From positions 141,013 to 205,012 of the forward strand of contig LJZQ01000004.1 of assembly GCA_001314845.1 (NCBI GenBank): 64,000 nt of DNA, in the 5' to 3' direction. Shown in pieces: positions 28,531 to 38,564 of the stretch (its first letter is position 1; each line of letters begins with the position of its first letter). The notes beneath the pieces were generated by a model. That model worked only from the letters and a program-made list of their open reading frames with translations. It had not been told where the DNA came from and searched no databases. The position numbers were made by a program, and so were the translations under genes. Source of the DNA: Marinobacter excellens HL-55 (GTDB taxonomy: Bacteria; Pseudomonadota; Gammaproteobacteria; Pseudomonadales; Oleiphilaceae).

Positions 28531-31194
28531 TCAGAAATCCGCAACCAGATCCGGTGCGGCCTTCTGCAGTTGTTCACGGAATATTGTCTTGATCCGTTCC
28601 AGCGCGTCGTCGGTTTCAGCCTCAAAACGGAGTACCAGAACCGGCGTGGTGTTGGAAGCCCGGCACAGGCCCCAGCCATCGGCGTAATCCACCCGGATAC
28701 CGTCGATGGAGCTGATGTTGCCGTCGCCAAACTCGCCCACCTGCCCCAGACGTTCAATGATCGCGAACTTCTCGCTCTCCGTCACCTCGACGTTCAGCTC
28801 AGGGGTACTGATGTCCTCAGGGAAGTCAGCAAAGACATCCTCGCTGTGGCGGTCTTCGATGCCGAGGATTTCAAGCAAGCGGGCCGCCGAGTACAGACCG
28901 TCATCAAACCCGTACCAGCGCTCACCGAAGAAGATGTGACCGCTCATCTCGCCCGCCAGCAAGGCACCGCTTTCCTTAATTTTTGCTTTCATCAAGGAGT
29001 GGCCGGTTTTCCACATGATCGGGCGACCGCCAGCCTCCGAGATCACGCCTGCCAGGCGGCGGCTGCATTTGACGTCGTACAGCACATCCGCACCCGGGTT
29101 GCGGGAGACAACATCGCGGGCAAACAGCATCAGCAACCGATCGGGCCAGATAATCTTGCCGGTATTGGTAACAACGCCCACGCGATCACCGTCGCCATCA
29201 AACGCGAGTCCGATATCAGCCCCGGTTTCCTTAACCTTGGCGATCAGATCCTGCAGATTGGCAGGCTTACCCGGGTCCGGGTGATGATTCGGGAAGTCCC
29301 CGTCTACCTCACAGTACAACGGCGTCACTTCGCAGCCCAGCTCTTCGATCAGCATCGGGCCGAGTTCGCCCGCGATACCGTTGCCGGCATCAACCACGAC
29401 TTTGAGCGGCGCTGCCACCGCAATATCACCCACAATCCGGTCCAGATAGGCCCGGCGCACATCTTCTCTGGACTGAGCGCCCTGACCCGACGTGAAGTCG
29501 GCGGTCTGGATGCGCTGATACAACTTCTGGATTGCCTCGTCCGACAGGGTTTCTCCGGCCAGCATAATCTTCAGGCCGTTGTAGTTGGCCGGATTGTGAC
29601 TACCGGTGACCATCACCCCAGATCCAGTCTGCAAATGGTGGGTAGCAAAATACAGCACCGGCGTGGGTATCGCGCCCACATGAATGACGTTACAGCCCGT
29701 CGCCATGATGCCTCGGGCCAACGCGTCAGCCAGTTCCGGACTGGAATGACGGCCGTCGTACCCGATGCAGATCGAGGTGACACCGCGATTGGCTGCTTCC
29801 GAGCCGACCGCACGACCAATCACCTCAACCACCTCAGCAGACAGGCTTTCACCGACAATGCCCCGGATGTCATAGGCCCGGAAGATCTCCGATGCGACAT
29901 CAACCGAGGGCAACATCATCTCTTCAACTTTCGGGATGTCTTTATCAAACAGGGAATCTTCGGAACCCCCAAAACCCAGCACATCCTCATCACCATCCAG
30001 CATGTCGATATCCGGCATGTCCTTGTCCTGGAACAGCGGTTCTTCTGCGGTGGCTGAAGGCTTCTTGCCAGCGGCCGAGCCGGGCTTGGGTTTGGCGTTT
30101 TCAACGGATTTGGCAACACGCTTTTCGACCATCTGCGCCAGCCGATAAAGCACTTCACCGGTGGAGGCCACCATATCCCAGCGGAAAGTCGGCAGCTTGA
30201 CCCGCTCGCCGCCAAACACCTTGTGGGACCACTGGATCAGGGCCGTAATGTCCTGACGGATAGTGCGCTGGGCTCCGCTGAGCAGCATCCAGATGACAAT
30301 GGCCGCAACCAGCACAGGCACGCCGATCATCAGAGCCAGAACCACCGGGCTGATCAAAGATGCCGGAGCCGATGCCGGCTGATAAACCACCGACCAATCC
30401 GGATTCAATAGCGTTCTGGCCTCCGCCGGGCCGGCCCCGTTACCGGCACTGGCAACCGTGCGGGACGCCCCAGAAACCGCCTGCAGCAGCGACAACTGAC
30501 CACCCATCTGCCGATTGGCCACCGACAGCTGTGGTTGCAGACTTGCGGCATCGTAGACCGCCAGAACACTGCCTACCACTGCATTACTGTTCGGATGGCG
30601 TACCGGCGCAGCAAACTGGAAATACCACTGATTGTCTCTAGGGAACGCATCCGGCAACAAGGACTGGCCATTCTCAGCCCGTCGCGCCAGTTCCAGACCG
30701 GCAAAACCCAGCAGGGTATCGCTGTTGCCAGTACGGGGGATGTTCCGGTAACGGAACACAAAGACGGCCTGCGTACCGGGCAAGGCAGCCTGCAGCTGAC
30801 TTTCCAGTGCTGCAAGGTCACCCTGACTGGAAATCTGATCGGCCACATAACGCTGGTTGGCCAGAGCTCGCACCTGCTCCTGCTGGGCGCTGAAATACTG
30901 GTTCAACCGTTTCTGGGCACCGTCAGCCTCCACCACACGGGCTTGCTGATAACTGCGCTGAGCGGCTGGCTCCGCCACCAGAAAATGCAGCAACAGGACC
31001 GCCGCCACGCCCGCCAGGATGACAACCAACGCCTGATTCAAAGCCACTGAGTTGAGGCGCTTAAGGCCAGAACCCGAGGGTTCGGCCGTTCGCTTGTCCT
31101 TTTCACCGGGTTTCTTATCGGATTTTTTTTCAGGTTTCTGCACGGGCTGCTCGTCTACCGCCGATTCCTGAGCTTTCTTCTTGCCGAATTTCAT
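28531..31194 (-). CDS. algC: Phosphomannomutase/phosphoglucomutase with membrane N-terminal extension
   Basis: An 887-residue protein. The C-terminal ~460 residues are AlgC: phosphoserine loop VTGSHNP (S532), metal loop DGDGDR and sugar-binding GEMSGHIFF. It interconverts mannose/glucose 6- and 1-phosphates for polysaccharide and LPS precursors. The first ~430 residues hold a Lys-rich stretch, a membrane helix near 55-75, a periplasmic domain and a second helix near 275-300. GGGAAG precedes ATG 31194. TATACT near 31248 (minus strand) is a possible -10. Confidence 0.9.
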   Translation of the reverse strand: MKFGKKKAQESAVDEQPVQKPEKKSDKKPGEKDKRTAEPSGSGLKRLNSVALNQALVVILAGVAAVLLLHFLVAEPAAQRSYQQARVVEADGAQKRLNQYFSAQQEQVRALANQRYVADQISSQGDLAALESQLQAALPGTQAVFVFRYRNIPRTGNSDTLLGFAGLELARRAENGQSLLPDAFPRDNQWYFQFAAPVRHPNSNAVVGSVLAVYDAASLQPQLSVANRQMGGQLSLLQAVSGASRTVASAGNGAGPAEARTLLNPDWSVVYQPASAPASLISPVVLALMIGVPVLVAAIVIWMLLSGAQRTIRQDITALIQWSHKVFGGERVKLPTFRWDMVASTGEVLYRLAQMVEKRVAKSVENAKPKPGSAAGKKPSATAEEPLFQDKDMPDIDMLDGDEDVLGFGGSEDSLFDKDIPKVEEMMLPSVDVASEIFRAYDIRGIVGESLSAEVVEVIGRAVGSEAANRGVTSICIGYDGRHSSPELADALARGIMATGCNVIHVGAIPTPVLYFATHHLQTGSGVMVTGSHNPANYNGLKIMLAGETLSDEAIQKLYQRIQTADFTSGQGAQSREDVRRAYLDRIVGDIAVAAPLKVVVDAGNGIAGELGPMLIEELGCEVTPLYCEVDGDFPNHHPDPGKPANLQDLIAKVKETGADIGLAFDGDGDRVGVVTNTGKIIWPDRLLMLFARDVVSRNPGADVLYDVKCSRRLAGVISEAGGRPIMWKTGHSLMKAKIKESGALLAGEMSGHIFFGERWYGFDDGLYSAARLLEILGIEDRHSEDVFADFPEDISTPELNVEVTESEKFAIIERLGQVGEFGDGNISSIDGIRVDYADGWGLCRASNTTPVLVLRFEAETDDALERIKTIFREQLQKAAPDLVADF

Positions 31195-31280
31195 AGTGCT
31201 TCCCGCAGTTATTTTTAAATCCCGGACCATCGGTTATGCGCAAAGTATAGACGCCGGTCTATCGAAACGCTGCCACCCGG

Positions 31281-31742
31281 TCACTGACTCCCGGTGGAGC
31301 CGAAGCCGCCCTCGCCCCGTGCACTGGTATCAAACTCTGACACCACCTCAAATTCGGCCTGCACCACGGGCACCAGCACCAACTGGGCAATGCGCTCACC
31401 AACCTCGATCGTGAATGACGTCTGGCCCCGATTCCAGCAAGACACCATCAACTCGCCCTGGTAGTCGGAGTCGATCAACCCCACCAGATTACCGAGCACA
31501 ATCCCGTGTTTGTGGCCCAGGCCGCTGCGCGGAAGAATCATCGCCGCCAGCGACGGATCCGCAATGTGGGCAGACAGCCCAGTGGGAATCAGATGCGTCT
31601 CACCGGGTGCGATGGTCAGCGCCTGCTTCAGTCCCGCCCGCAGGTCCAGGCCTGCTGAGCCCTCAGTTGCGTATTCCGGGAACGGAATCACACCACCGAT
31701 GCGATCATCCAGAATTCTTACCTGCAGTTTTTTCCGATTCAT
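31281..31742 (-). CDS. dut: dUTP diphosphatase
   Basis: A 153-residue trimeric dUTPase that makes dUMP and keeps uracil out of DNA. Five family motifs are present, including [33 protein letters not shown] and the C-terminal [10 protein letters not shown]. Its ATG overlaps the coaBC stop (TGATG), showing translational coupling. Confidence 0.97.
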   Translation of the reverse strand: MNRKKLQVRILDDRIGGVIPFPEYATEGSAGLDLRAGLKQALTIAPGETHLIPTGLSAHIADPSLAAMILPRSGLGHKHGIVLGNLVGLIDSDYQGELMVSCWNRGQTSFTIEVGERIAQLVLVPVVQAEFEVVSEFDTSARGEGGFGSTGSQ

Positions 31743-32953
31743 CAGTTCCCGACCTTCTTTGTATGTTCGGCAATCAACGCCACCAACGTCGCCGCAATGG
31801 CGTGTTTGCTGTCCGGGCCTATGGCCTTCTGTCCTTCAGGCCAGAACACGGTGACGGCATTGTCGTCACTGTTAAAGCCAAGCCCCGGCGCGGAGACATC
31901 GTTGGCAACAATCATGTTGAGTTTTTTGCGTTGCAGTTTATCGGTGGCATAGCGCGCCACGTCTGTCGTCTCAGCCGCAAAGCCTACGGTAAACGGCGCA
32001 TCTGGCCGGGCCGCGATTGTGGCCAGAGTGTCCGGATTGCGTACCAGCGCCAGCGACATGGCATCGCTGGTTTTCTTGATCTTGTCACCGGCACAGGACT
32101 CCGGCCGATAATCCGCCACCGCAGCCGTGGCGATAAAAACATCGCACCCCTCACCGACCGCGCGCTCCGACTCCCGCAGCATGTCTTCCGCAGTAACCAC
32201 CGGGCGCACATCAACGCCTTTGGGTGCCGTCAGGTTAACGGGACCGCTGATGATGGTCACCCTGGCCCCGGCCTGGGCCGCTGCGCCGGCAATGGCATAG
32301 CCCATTTTCCCGGAGCTGTGATTGGAGATGTAACGGACAGGGTCAATCGGCTCACGGGTAGGGCCTGCGGTAATCACCAACCGCTGGCCAGCGAGAAGGC
32401 CTGCCGTTTTCTCACCGAACGCTTGCTGCACACACTCTGCAAGCGAGGCCGCTTCGAGCATTCGACCCGGACCGGTATCACCGCACGCCTGTTCACCCTG
32501 ATCAGGCCCCCAGATGGCAATCTGTGGATCTTCGGCCAGCAAGGCCATGGTTCGCTGGGTCCGATGGTTTTTCCACATGGCCTGATTCATCGCCGGCGCC
32601 ACCGCAATCGGTGCCTCAGTGGCACAACATACCGTGGTTAACAGGTCATCCGCCATGCCGTGAGCCAGACGGGCCAGAAAGTCGGCAGAGGCGGGAGCAA
32701 CCAGCACCTGATCCGCCCACTTGGCCAGTTCGATGTGCCCCATGCCGGCTTCTGCTTCCGGATCCAGCAGCGACGTGCGCACCGGCTCTCCGCTCAGCGC
32801 CTGGAAGGTCAACGGCGTTACGAAGGCTTCTGCACCCCGAGTCATCACAACACGTACTTCATGCCCGGCTTTTTTAAGCAATCGCACCAGTTCGGCGCTT
32901 TTGTAGGCAGCAATGCCACCGGTGATTCCCAGCAGAATTCGTTTGGCAGCCAT
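31742..32953 (-). CDS. coaBC: Bifunctional phosphopantothenoylcysteine decarboxylase/synthase
   Basis: A 403-residue flavoprotein catalysing two central CoA steps. The N-terminal CoaC half has [10 protein letters not shown] near residue 8, the [12 protein letters not shown] segment and PAMNQAMW; the C-terminal CoaB half has the [14 protein letters not shown] and FSSGKMG-like NHSSGKMG motifs. GGAG before ATG 32953 decides the start. First gene of the leftward dut-algC-arg run. Confidence 0.96.
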   Translation of the reverse strand: MAAKRILLGITGGIAAYKSAELVRLLKKAGHEVRVVMTRGAEAFVTPLTFQALSGEPVRTSLLDPEAEAGMGHIELAKWADQVLVAPASADFLARLAHGMADDLLTTVCCATEAPIAVAPAMNQAMWKNHRTQRTMALLAEDPQIAIWGPDQGEQACGDTGPGRMLEAASLAECVQQAFGEKTAGLLAGQRLVITAGPTREPIDPVRYISNHSSGKMGYAIAGAAAQAGARVTIISGPVNLTAPKGVDVRPVVTAEDMLRESERAVGEGCDVFIATAAVADYRPESCAGDKIKKTSDAMSLALVRNPDTLATIAARPDAPFTVGFAAETTDVARYATDKLQRKKLNMIVANDVSAPGLGFNSDDNAVTVFWPEGQKAIGPDSKHAIAATLVALIAEHTKKVGN

Positions 32954-33047
32954 GGGGGCTCCGTAATCCCGTAAAATGAAAGAGTTATAAGATAGCACGC
33001 CCTTGCCCGACAGGCAGCCTGTAGCGCTATCCGTTCGTTTACTGAAT

Positions 33048-33065
33048 GTTACTTTTTAGAGTAAC
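33048..33065 (+). other. Small inverted repeat in the coaBC-radC gap
   Basis: GTTACT and AGTAAC flank TTTTAG. It could be a weak operator or hairpin in the radC leader; no regulator is known for it. Confidence 0.3.
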
Positions 33066-33131
33066 CTTTGTAATTCTGAGAACCCGATGCAGGAAGCATC
33101 ATTTATTGACCAGCACGCAAGGACGCAATCC

Positions 33132-33806
33132 ATGAGCCAAACCGACTGGCCTGCCGATGAACGCCCCCGCGAGCGCCTGCTCGCCCATGGCCCCGAAGCC
33201 CTGTCCGATGCCGAGTTACTGGCCATTTTTCTGCGCACCGGCACCACCGGGATGCCAGTGATGGCGCTGGCCCGGCATTTGGTGACCGAATTTTCCGGCC
33301 TGCGCGGCCTGATGACGGCCTCTCGCAGGCAGTTTTGTGATGTAAAAGGACTAGGCACCGCCAAATACGCTCAGGTCCAGGCCGCCATGGAGATGGCTCG
33401 GCGCGTGATGGACGAACCCCTGCGCCAGGGCGACCCGCTGCGCTCCCCTGACGATACCAAACGCTTTCTGACCAGCCGGCTGGGCACCTACCCGCACGAG
33501 GTCTTCGCCGGACTGTTTCTGGATAATCGGCACCGGGTAATCCAATACCGAGAGCTGTTCAGGGGCACCATAGACGGTGCGGCCGTATACCCCCGGGAGG
33601 TGGTCAGGCAAGCCCTGGAGGATAACGCCGCTGCGGTTATTTTCGCCCATAACCACCCGTCCGGCGTTGCAGAACCGAGCCAGGCCGACATTTCCCTGAC
33701 CCGCCGATTGAAAGAAGCGCTCGGATTAGTCGATATCAGGGTTCTTGACCATATGGTTATCGGCCACGGTGAGGTAATATCCCTCGCTGAACGAGGATTG
33801 ATGTAG
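33132..33806 (+). CDS. radC: RadC family JAB/MPN-domain protein
   Basis: A 224-residue protein with an N-terminal helix-hairpin-helix-like region ([18 protein letters not shown]) and a C-terminal JAMM metalloprotease-like core [15 protein letters not shown]. Despite its name, a DNA-repair role is doubtful; its function is unsettled. AAGGA lies 8 bp before the ATG at 33132, better than one 15 codons upstream. It is divergent from coaBC, as in many gammaproteobacteria. Confidence 0.93.
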   Translation: MSQTDWPADERPRERLLAHGPEALSDAELLAIFLRTGTTGMPVMALARHLVTEFSGLRGLMTASRRQFCDVKGLGTAKYAQVQAAMEMARRVMDEPLRQGDPLRSPDDTKRFLTSRLGTYPHEVFAGLFLDNRHRVIQYRELFRGTIDGAAVYPREVVRQALEDNAAAVIFAHNHPSGVAEPSQADISLTRRLKEALGLVDIRVLDHMVIGHGEVISLAERGLM

Positions 33807-33854
33807 CCGTCCTGAAGGTAGCCCCGGTAAACTGGACAAAATCCCAACAATTTT

Positions 33855-33883
33855 TTGCGTTGGCCGGCCAGTTCTGGTATAAA
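33855..33883 (+). promoter_or_regulatory. Sigma-70-type promoter for rpmB-rpmG
   Basis: TTGCGT (33855-33860) and TATAAA (33878-33883) are separated by exactly 17 bp. The leader to rpmB would be about 135 nt. Confidence 0.7.
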
Positions 33884-34024
33884 AGCGTCCCTTTCTGGCG
33901 GCGTCTGGCGAGCAGCGCTCAGTTTATAGGCGTGAACCGGAAGCAGATATTGCTTCTGTGCAACCAGAGACGCATTAAATAACGAATTCGTATAGATAGA
34001 CCATTGCTCAGGTCGGAGGCAAGT

Positions 34025-34261
34025 ATGTCCAGAGTTTGTCAGGTTACCGGAAAGCGTCCGGTTACTGGTAACAACGTATCCCACGCGATGAATCACACTC
34101 GTCGTCGTTTTCTGCCGAATCTGCAGAGCCACCGTTTCTGGGTTGAAACCGAGAAGCGTTTCGTGAAGCTGCGCGTATCCACCAAGGGCATGCGCATCAT
34201 CGACAAAAAAGGCATTGACGTCGTACTGGCCGATCTTCGCGCCCGTGGCGAGAAATTATAA
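34025..34261 (+). CDS. rpmB: 50S ribosomal protein L28
   Basis: A 78-residue ribosomal protein ([16 protein letters not shown] start, [11 protein letters not shown]). GGAGG precedes the ATG at 34025. It is co-transcribed with rpmG, 11 bp downstream, the common arrangement. Confidence 0.98.
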   Translation: MSRVCQVTGKRPVTGNNVSHAMNHTRRRFLPNLQSHRFWVETEKRFVKLRVSTKGMRIIDKKGIDVVLADLRARGEKL

Positions 34262-34272
34262 GGAACCCTATC

Positions 34273-34428
34273 ATGCGCGAGAAAATCAAGCTGGTATCTT
34301 CAGCAGGCACTGGTCACTTCTACACGACCAACAAGAACAAGCGTAACACTCCGGAAAAAATCGAGATCAAAAAGTACGATCCGGTTGTCCGCAAGCACGT
34401 TGCGTACAAGGAAGCCAAGATCAAGTAA
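34273..34428 (+). CDS. rpmG: 50S ribosomal protein L33
   Basis: A 51-residue protein ([18 protein letters not shown], then [15 protein letters not shown]). It lacks the CxxC zinc pairs, so it is the zinc-independent form typical of gammaproteobacteria. AGGAA lies upstream of the ATG. Confidence 0.98.
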   Translation: MREKIKLVSSAGTGHFYTTNKNKRNTPEKIEIKKYDPVVRKHVAYKEAKIK

Positions 34429-34440
34429 TTGATCCCGGCG

Positions 34441-34480
34441 CCATAAAAAAACCCGGCCAGCGAGCCGGGTTTTTTTATGG
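34441..34480 (+). terminator. Terminator after rpmG
   Basis: CCATAAAAAAACCCGGC pairs with GCCGGGTTTTTTTATGG around a 6-nt loop. It can work in both directions and also ends the convergent endonuclease-family gene. Confidence 0.96.
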
Positions 34481-34491
34481 CTGAGAACCGG

Positions 34492-35352
34492 TCAATAAGT
34501 CTCCAGATAGCCTTTCGGTAACGCGATATCCATCGCAATGGGCAAATGATCCGACACCGGATAGCTGATCACCTCAGCCCGGCGAATCTCCAGGGAGGGG
34601 CTCACCAGTATATGGTCCAGCGCTTTTTCCGGGCGCCAGCTGGGGAAGCTGTGCGCGGTTTCGGGCAGCGCAATCAAGCCGCTTTCCTTTAACGGCGTTT
34701 GTGTCAGCAGCTGTTCGGCATGGGCATTCATATCGCCCATCAGCACCACATGACGGTAATCGGCTATCAGATCCCGGATAAAACCCAACTGCCGCTGCTG
34801 GGCCGATTTGTTGAGCGAAAGGTGCATCTGCACCAGGATCAGAGGGTCATCCTCGGCACCGTAGCGGGCAATGATGGCGCCCCGCCCCGGAATCAGCCCC
34901 GGCAATTTGTGCTCGGTCACGTCCAGCGGCCGGTAACGACTCAACAGGCCATTGCTGTGCTGGGCGATGTGGCCCATGTTCCGGTTCAACTGCTGATACC
35001 AGTAAGGAATGCCGGCCGCCTCGGCCAGATACTGCACCTGATTGATGTAACCGCTGCGCAGACTGCCACCGTCACATTCCTGCAAGGCCACCACGTCGTA
35101 TTGGCGGAGCAAGGTGGCAATGCGGTCGAGGTTTTCGATGCGCCGGCGATTGGGCAGAAAGTGCTGCCAGCTTCGAGTCAGGTAGTGGTGGTAAGACGAG
35201 GTGTTGATGCCCACCTGGATATTGAAGGTAAGCAACCGGATGTGACGGTGAGCCTCAAACTCGGGCACATGCTCGCTGCCCGAGCTGGAGCCACGAGGAC
35301 CTTCCGGTCCTCTGAGAATGCCATTGAGCTGGTTTCGGAACCGCTTATACAT
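34492..35352 (-). CDS. Endonuclease/exonuclease/phosphatase family protein
   Basis: A 286-residue protein of the DNase I-like superfamily. Metal and catalytic motifs are LTFNIQVG near 40, LQECDG near 93, MGDMNAH near 212 and SDHLPIAM near 270. Substrate unknown (nucleic acid, phosphoester or lipid head group). Its position next to dsbA and cytochrome c4 matches Pseudomonas. Confidence 0.88.
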   Translation of the reverse strand: MYKRFRNQLNGILRGPEGPRGSSSGSEHVPEFEAHRHIRLLTFNIQVGINTSSYHHYLTRSWQHFLPNRRRIENLDRIATLLRQYDVVALQECDGGSLRSGYINQVQYLAEAAGIPYWYQQLNRNMGHIAQHSNGLLSRYRPLDVTEHKLPGLIPGRGAIIARYGAEDDPLILVQMHLSLNKSAQQRQLGFIRDLIADYRHVVLMGDMNAHAEQLLTQTPLKESGLIALPETAHSFPSWRPEKALDHILVSPSLEIRRAEVISYPVSDHLPIAMDIALPKGYLETY

Positions 35353-35406
35353 AATCGGGGATTCCCACGCTGAGCCAGAACGCGCCCCTCACAGAATCAT
35401 GGCTGA

Positions 35407-36042
35407 TTACTGCGACGCCGCGCGCTCCCGCTCGACCAGATGATCGACTACTTCCAGAACGGCTTCATGCCCGCCAGCCATGGAGGCACTGATCACGTAC
35501 TTGCCATTTACCAGCATAGTCGGTGTACCGGTGATGCGCGCACCACGAATCTTTGATTGCGCCTGCTGCACCCGGGCACGAACCCCAAAGCTCCGGTAGT
35601 TGTTCAGAAACTCCTCAGCATCCACATCGTAGCCACTGACAAAGTCTGCCAGCGCTTCCGGGGTGTTCAGCGGGCGGCGCTCGCCGGCCAGGGCCGTGAA
35701 CAGCGCGTCATGCACCTTGTCCAGCTCACCCATGGCCTCCAGCGCGTAAAACGCGTAAGCATGAGGTTCCCAGCTCTGACCCAGTGCTGCCGACAGCTTC
35801 ACAAAATTCACGTCGTCCGGCGCCTGGTTAGCCCAGGACTCGACCAGCGGCTTGAAGGTATAGCAGTGGGGGCAGCCATACCAGAACACTTCAGCAACCT
35901 CGATACCCTCATCTGAGGCGGTACGAACCGGATTATCCAACGTCTGGTAGTGCTTGCCTTCCTGCCAGGACTGAGCCTGAGCAGTAACACCAAAAGCAAG
36001 GGTAAAAGCCAATACCACAACAGTGCCTAGCGTTCTTATCAT
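35407..36042 (-). CDS. dsbA: Periplasmic thiol:disulfide oxidoreductase DsbA
   Basis: A 211-residue precursor with a Sec signal (about 1-23), the active site GCPHC near residue 55 and the cis-proline loop GTPTML near 168. It introduces disulfides into exported proteins. The length equals that of Pseudomonas DsbA. GGAG lies 7 bp before the ATG. Cytochrome c4 is encoded upstream. Confidence 0.96.
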   Translation of the reverse strand: MIRTLGTVVVLAFTLAFGVTAQAQSWQEGKHYQTLDNPVRTASDEGIEVAEVFWYGCPHCYTFKPLVESWANQAPDDVNFVKLSAALGQSWEPHAYAFYALEAMGELDKVHDALFTALAGERRPLNTPEALADFVSGYDVDAEEFLNNYRSFGVRARVQQAQSKIRGARITGTPTMLVNGKYVISASMAGGHEAVLEVVDHLVERERAASQ

Positions 36043-36148
36043 CGGGAGTCTCCGAGTTCTGTGTTCTGAAGTAAGAAAGAGTATGACCCAGCAAGGTGCA
36101 AAAGTTCCACCGCTGGGCCAGGGGAATCGTTACGATAAGGTAAGCAGC

Positions 36149-36173
36149 AAAAACCCCGCATCAGCGGGGTTTT
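36149..36173. terminator. Terminator between cytochrome c4 and dsbA genes
   Basis: AAAACCCCGC pairs with GCGGGGTTTT around an ATCA loop, with further A residues to the left giving the T run on the minus strand. It follows the cytochrome c4 stop codon. Confidence 0.88.
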
Positions 36174-36202
36174 GTCTTCAGCAACTGCGAAACCGGACTG
36201 AC

Positions 36203-36811
36203 TTAGTTCAGGCCGGAAACGTAGTTGGCCAATGCCTCAATTTCTGAATCGCTCAACTTGGAAGCGACATCTGCCATGATGGCCGCATTCGCACCGCCGG
36301 CACGCTCGCCGTCACGGTAAGCTTTCAGTTGCTCGGCAACATAATCAGCTGTCTGGCCACCAAGGGCCGGGTACCCTGCAGGCTCATTGCCGGCTCCATT
36401 GGGGCTGTGACAACCCGCACACGCTGCAACACCTGAGGCCATGTTACCACCCCGGTACAGCGCCTGACCCTGCTCGACCAGGTCCGGATCGGCCTGACCT
36501 ACAACCATCTCTTGCTCGTTGTAGTAAGCAGCCAGATCCCAAAGGTCCTGATCAGACATGTTATCCAGCAGGCCGGTCATTTCCGCGATCGGACGATCTC
36601 CGGATTTAATGTCCACTAACTGCCGGTACAGATATTTCTCACCGATACCAGACAACTTGGGGTACACCGCCATAATCGGCTGCGCTCCACCTTGGCCATG
36701 ACACGCCGCGCATACTGCCGCGTTCTGTTCACCTGCTGCTGGATCTCCTGCCCCGTGAGCCATTGCTGTTAGGCCAACTCCGAGAACAACTCCTGCGATC
36801 AGTCTTTTCAT
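36203..36811 (-). CDS. cc4: Dihaem cytochrome c4
   Basis: A 202-residue precursor with a Sec signal and two haem motifs, CAACH near residue 38 and CAGCH near 134, in two similar halves. It carries electrons to terminal oxidases in the periplasm. ATG 36811 follows a GGAG-like site and begins the signal peptide; a longer frame to 36892 is not supported. Confidence 0.95.
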   Translation of the reverse strand: MKRLIAGVVLGVGLTAMAHGAGDPAAGEQNAAVCAACHGQGGAQPIMAVYPKLSGIGEKYLYRQLVDIKSGDRPIAEMTGLLDNMSDQDLWDLAAYYNEQEMVVGQADPDLVEQGQALYRGGNMASGVAACAGCHSPNGAGNEPAGYPALGGQTADYVAEQLKAYRDGERAGGANAAIMADVASKLSDSEIEALANYVSGLN

Positions 36812-36993
36812 GCTCGCTCCGCTTCTCTCATCTTTGTATCTTGAAAGTATTCTTCGTGGTCCAGCCGGCAAGCGCTGAACGTTCAGGCTCAAAACCGGGG
36901 CTTACAGCGGCAACGCGCAGCGTCCCACTGGAAATTGGTGTAGCATTATACATTAATCGCCAACAACTGAAATCCAAAGGAACACCAACCGTC

Positions 36994-37635
36994 GTGGACT
37001 CTGACCTGACTCAAAAAAGCGTTTCCTTCAACAGTGCTCGATTTCTGATCAGCGCGTCCCGGCTGGACGAGTGTCCGCCCGACATCGGAGCCGAGATTGC
37101 CTTTGCCGGACGTTCCAATGCCGGCAAGTCCAGCGCTCTCAATACCATCACGGTCAACGGCAAACTGGCCCGGACCAGTAAAACGCCAGGGCGCACCCGG
37201 CTAATCAACTTTTTCACGCTGAACAAAGAAAACCTTCGCTTGGTCGACCTTCCCGGTTACGGCTACGCCAAAGTTTCACGCGACATGAAAGACGATTGGC
37301 AAAAGCACCTGGGCCATTACCTGAACGACCGCCGCTGCCTTCGCGGTCTTGTACTGGTCATGGACATTCGCCATCCACTCACGGATTTCGACCAAATGAT
37401 GGTGGAATGGTGCGAACATAACAACCTGCCATTGATGATTCTTGCCACCAAGGCCGACAAACTGAAATTTGGCCAGGCTAAAACCGCCATGCTGGGTATT
37501 GCCAAAAAGCTGAAAGAGTTCCAGTGCGTGGAACATCTGATCATGTTTTCCGCCACCTCAAAACTGGGACTGGATGAGTGCCGGGCAGCCCTGACCAACT
37601 GGCTGGAACCCCCGGAAGAAGCCGCGCCCCTGTAA
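36994..37635 (+). CDS. engB: Ribosome biogenesis GTPase EngB/YsxC
   Basis: A 213-residue GTPase with G1 GRSNAGKSS near residue 38, G3 DLPGYGYAK near 82 and G4 TKADK near 152. It is needed for assembly of the large ribosomal subunit. The start is probably the GTG at 36994, with AAGGA 12 bp before it; no ATG lies near the family start. It is divergent from cytochrome c4. Confidence 0.95.
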   Translation: MDSDLTQKSVSFNSARFLISASRLDECPPDIGAEIAFAGRSNAGKSSALNTITVNGKLARTSKTPGRTRLINFFTLNKENLRLVDLPGYGYAKVSRDMKDDWQKHLGHYLNDRRCLRGLVLVMDIRHPLTDFDQMMVEWCEHNNLPLMILATKADKLKFGQAKTAMLGIAKKLKEFQCVEHLIMFSATSKLGLDECRAALTNWLEPPEEAAPL

Positions 37636-37639
37636 AACG

Positions 37640-37670
37640 AAAAAAACCGGTCTACCATCAGGCAGACCGG
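37640..37670 (-). terminator. Terminator for the leftward TetR gene
   Basis: CCGGTCT and AGACCGG form a 7-bp stem and the A7 run at 37640-37646 gives a T run on the minus strand. It lies about 135 bp beyond the tetR stop. The rest of 37671-37803 holds another short hairpin (GGGAAA/TTTCCC near 37720) and an AT-rich stretch. Confidence 0.6.
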
Positions 37671-37803
37671 CGAAACGTCAGGGTTTGCGACGTACCTGAG
37701 AACTCACTCAGGAGACGCGGGAAATGTCCGGTTTCCCACGTCAGTTACTTGGAGTGCCCGGGTTCGTAAAAGTTCAATTTTTGAGTAAATTTTGATCAAC
37801 CCT

Positions 37804-38502
37804 TTACGCCACGCCGCCCACTGCATTCAGCCGAACACCTGACTGCTCAGTCGTTTCGGGCAAGGTAGGGCGATACTTCTCGCGCAGCGCCAGTACCCGC
37901 TCCCGGTATTCCGGTGTCAGGTAGGGCAGTTCCAGTGTCAGAACCTGATAAATACCTTGTTTCAGCTCTGTCAGCGTTAGATTCGCCTGAGCATCAGCGG
38001 CATGCGCTGTTTTCAGAAAGGCCATCCAGTTGGTGATGACCAGCCAGACATTGAGCGACATGGCCGATCGCAACTCCGCGGGCTGTGGCGCGATGATGCC
38101 GCCCTCGGCCAACTTGCCGAAGATACGATCAATGGCCGCCAGGCACCGATTGGTAAACTCCCGGTAGTCCTGGCGCAGTCGGGGATCGCTGTCGAGCAGG
38201 TATTCCAGATCCCGGTGAAAAAACCGGTAACTCCACAGACCATCAAATACTGACTCCAGATAGAAGGTGAGATCCTCCAGAGTAATGGCCCGGTCTTCCG
38301 GAATATCGAGGTAATAATCTACCAGCTTTTCATACTCCTGGAAGATCTCGTAAATAATGTCCGACTTGTTGCGAAAGTGGTAATACAGGTTGCCCGGAGA
38401 GATCGCCAGATGGGCGGCGATGTGATTGGTGGTGATGTTGCGCTCACCCCGTTCGTTAAAAAGCTCCAGGCTGGATAGTAGAATCTTGTCTCTGGTTTTC
38501 AT
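37804..38502 (-). CDS. TetR family repressor of the ALDH/GMC genes
   Basis: A 232-residue regulator with an N-terminal TetR helix-turn-helix (ERNITTNHIAAHLAISPGNLYYHF, residues about 19-42) and an all-helical ligand domain. It is divergent from the aldehyde dehydrogenase gene, and a perfect 16-bp palindrome lies between them inside the dehydrogenase promoter. So it most likely represses that gene set until an alcohol or aldehyde binds. ATG 38502 fits the family start; 38535 is an alternative. Confidence 0.88.
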   Translation of the reverse strand: MKTRDKILLSSLELFNERGERNITTNHIAAHLAISPGNLYYHFRNKSDIIYEIFQEYEKLVDYYLDIPEDRAITLEDLTFYLESVFDGLWSYRFFHRDLEYLLDSDPRLRQDYREFTNRCLAAIDRIFGKLAEGGIIAPQPAELRSAMSLNVWLVITNWMAFLKTAHAADAQANLTLTELKQGIYQVLTLELPYLTPEYRERVLALREKYRPTLPETTEQSGVRLNAVGGVA

Positions 38503-38564
38503 CGTCTCGCCGGTGATTGTTGTTATCTGCATCACGGATGGCCCGATGAGCCATCCGGCATTTC

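Noticed and set aside
28570..30057. A 495-codon plus-strand frame opposite algC
   Set aside because: The translation has no recognisable domain, no ribosome site, and lies wholly within the conserved algC gene.
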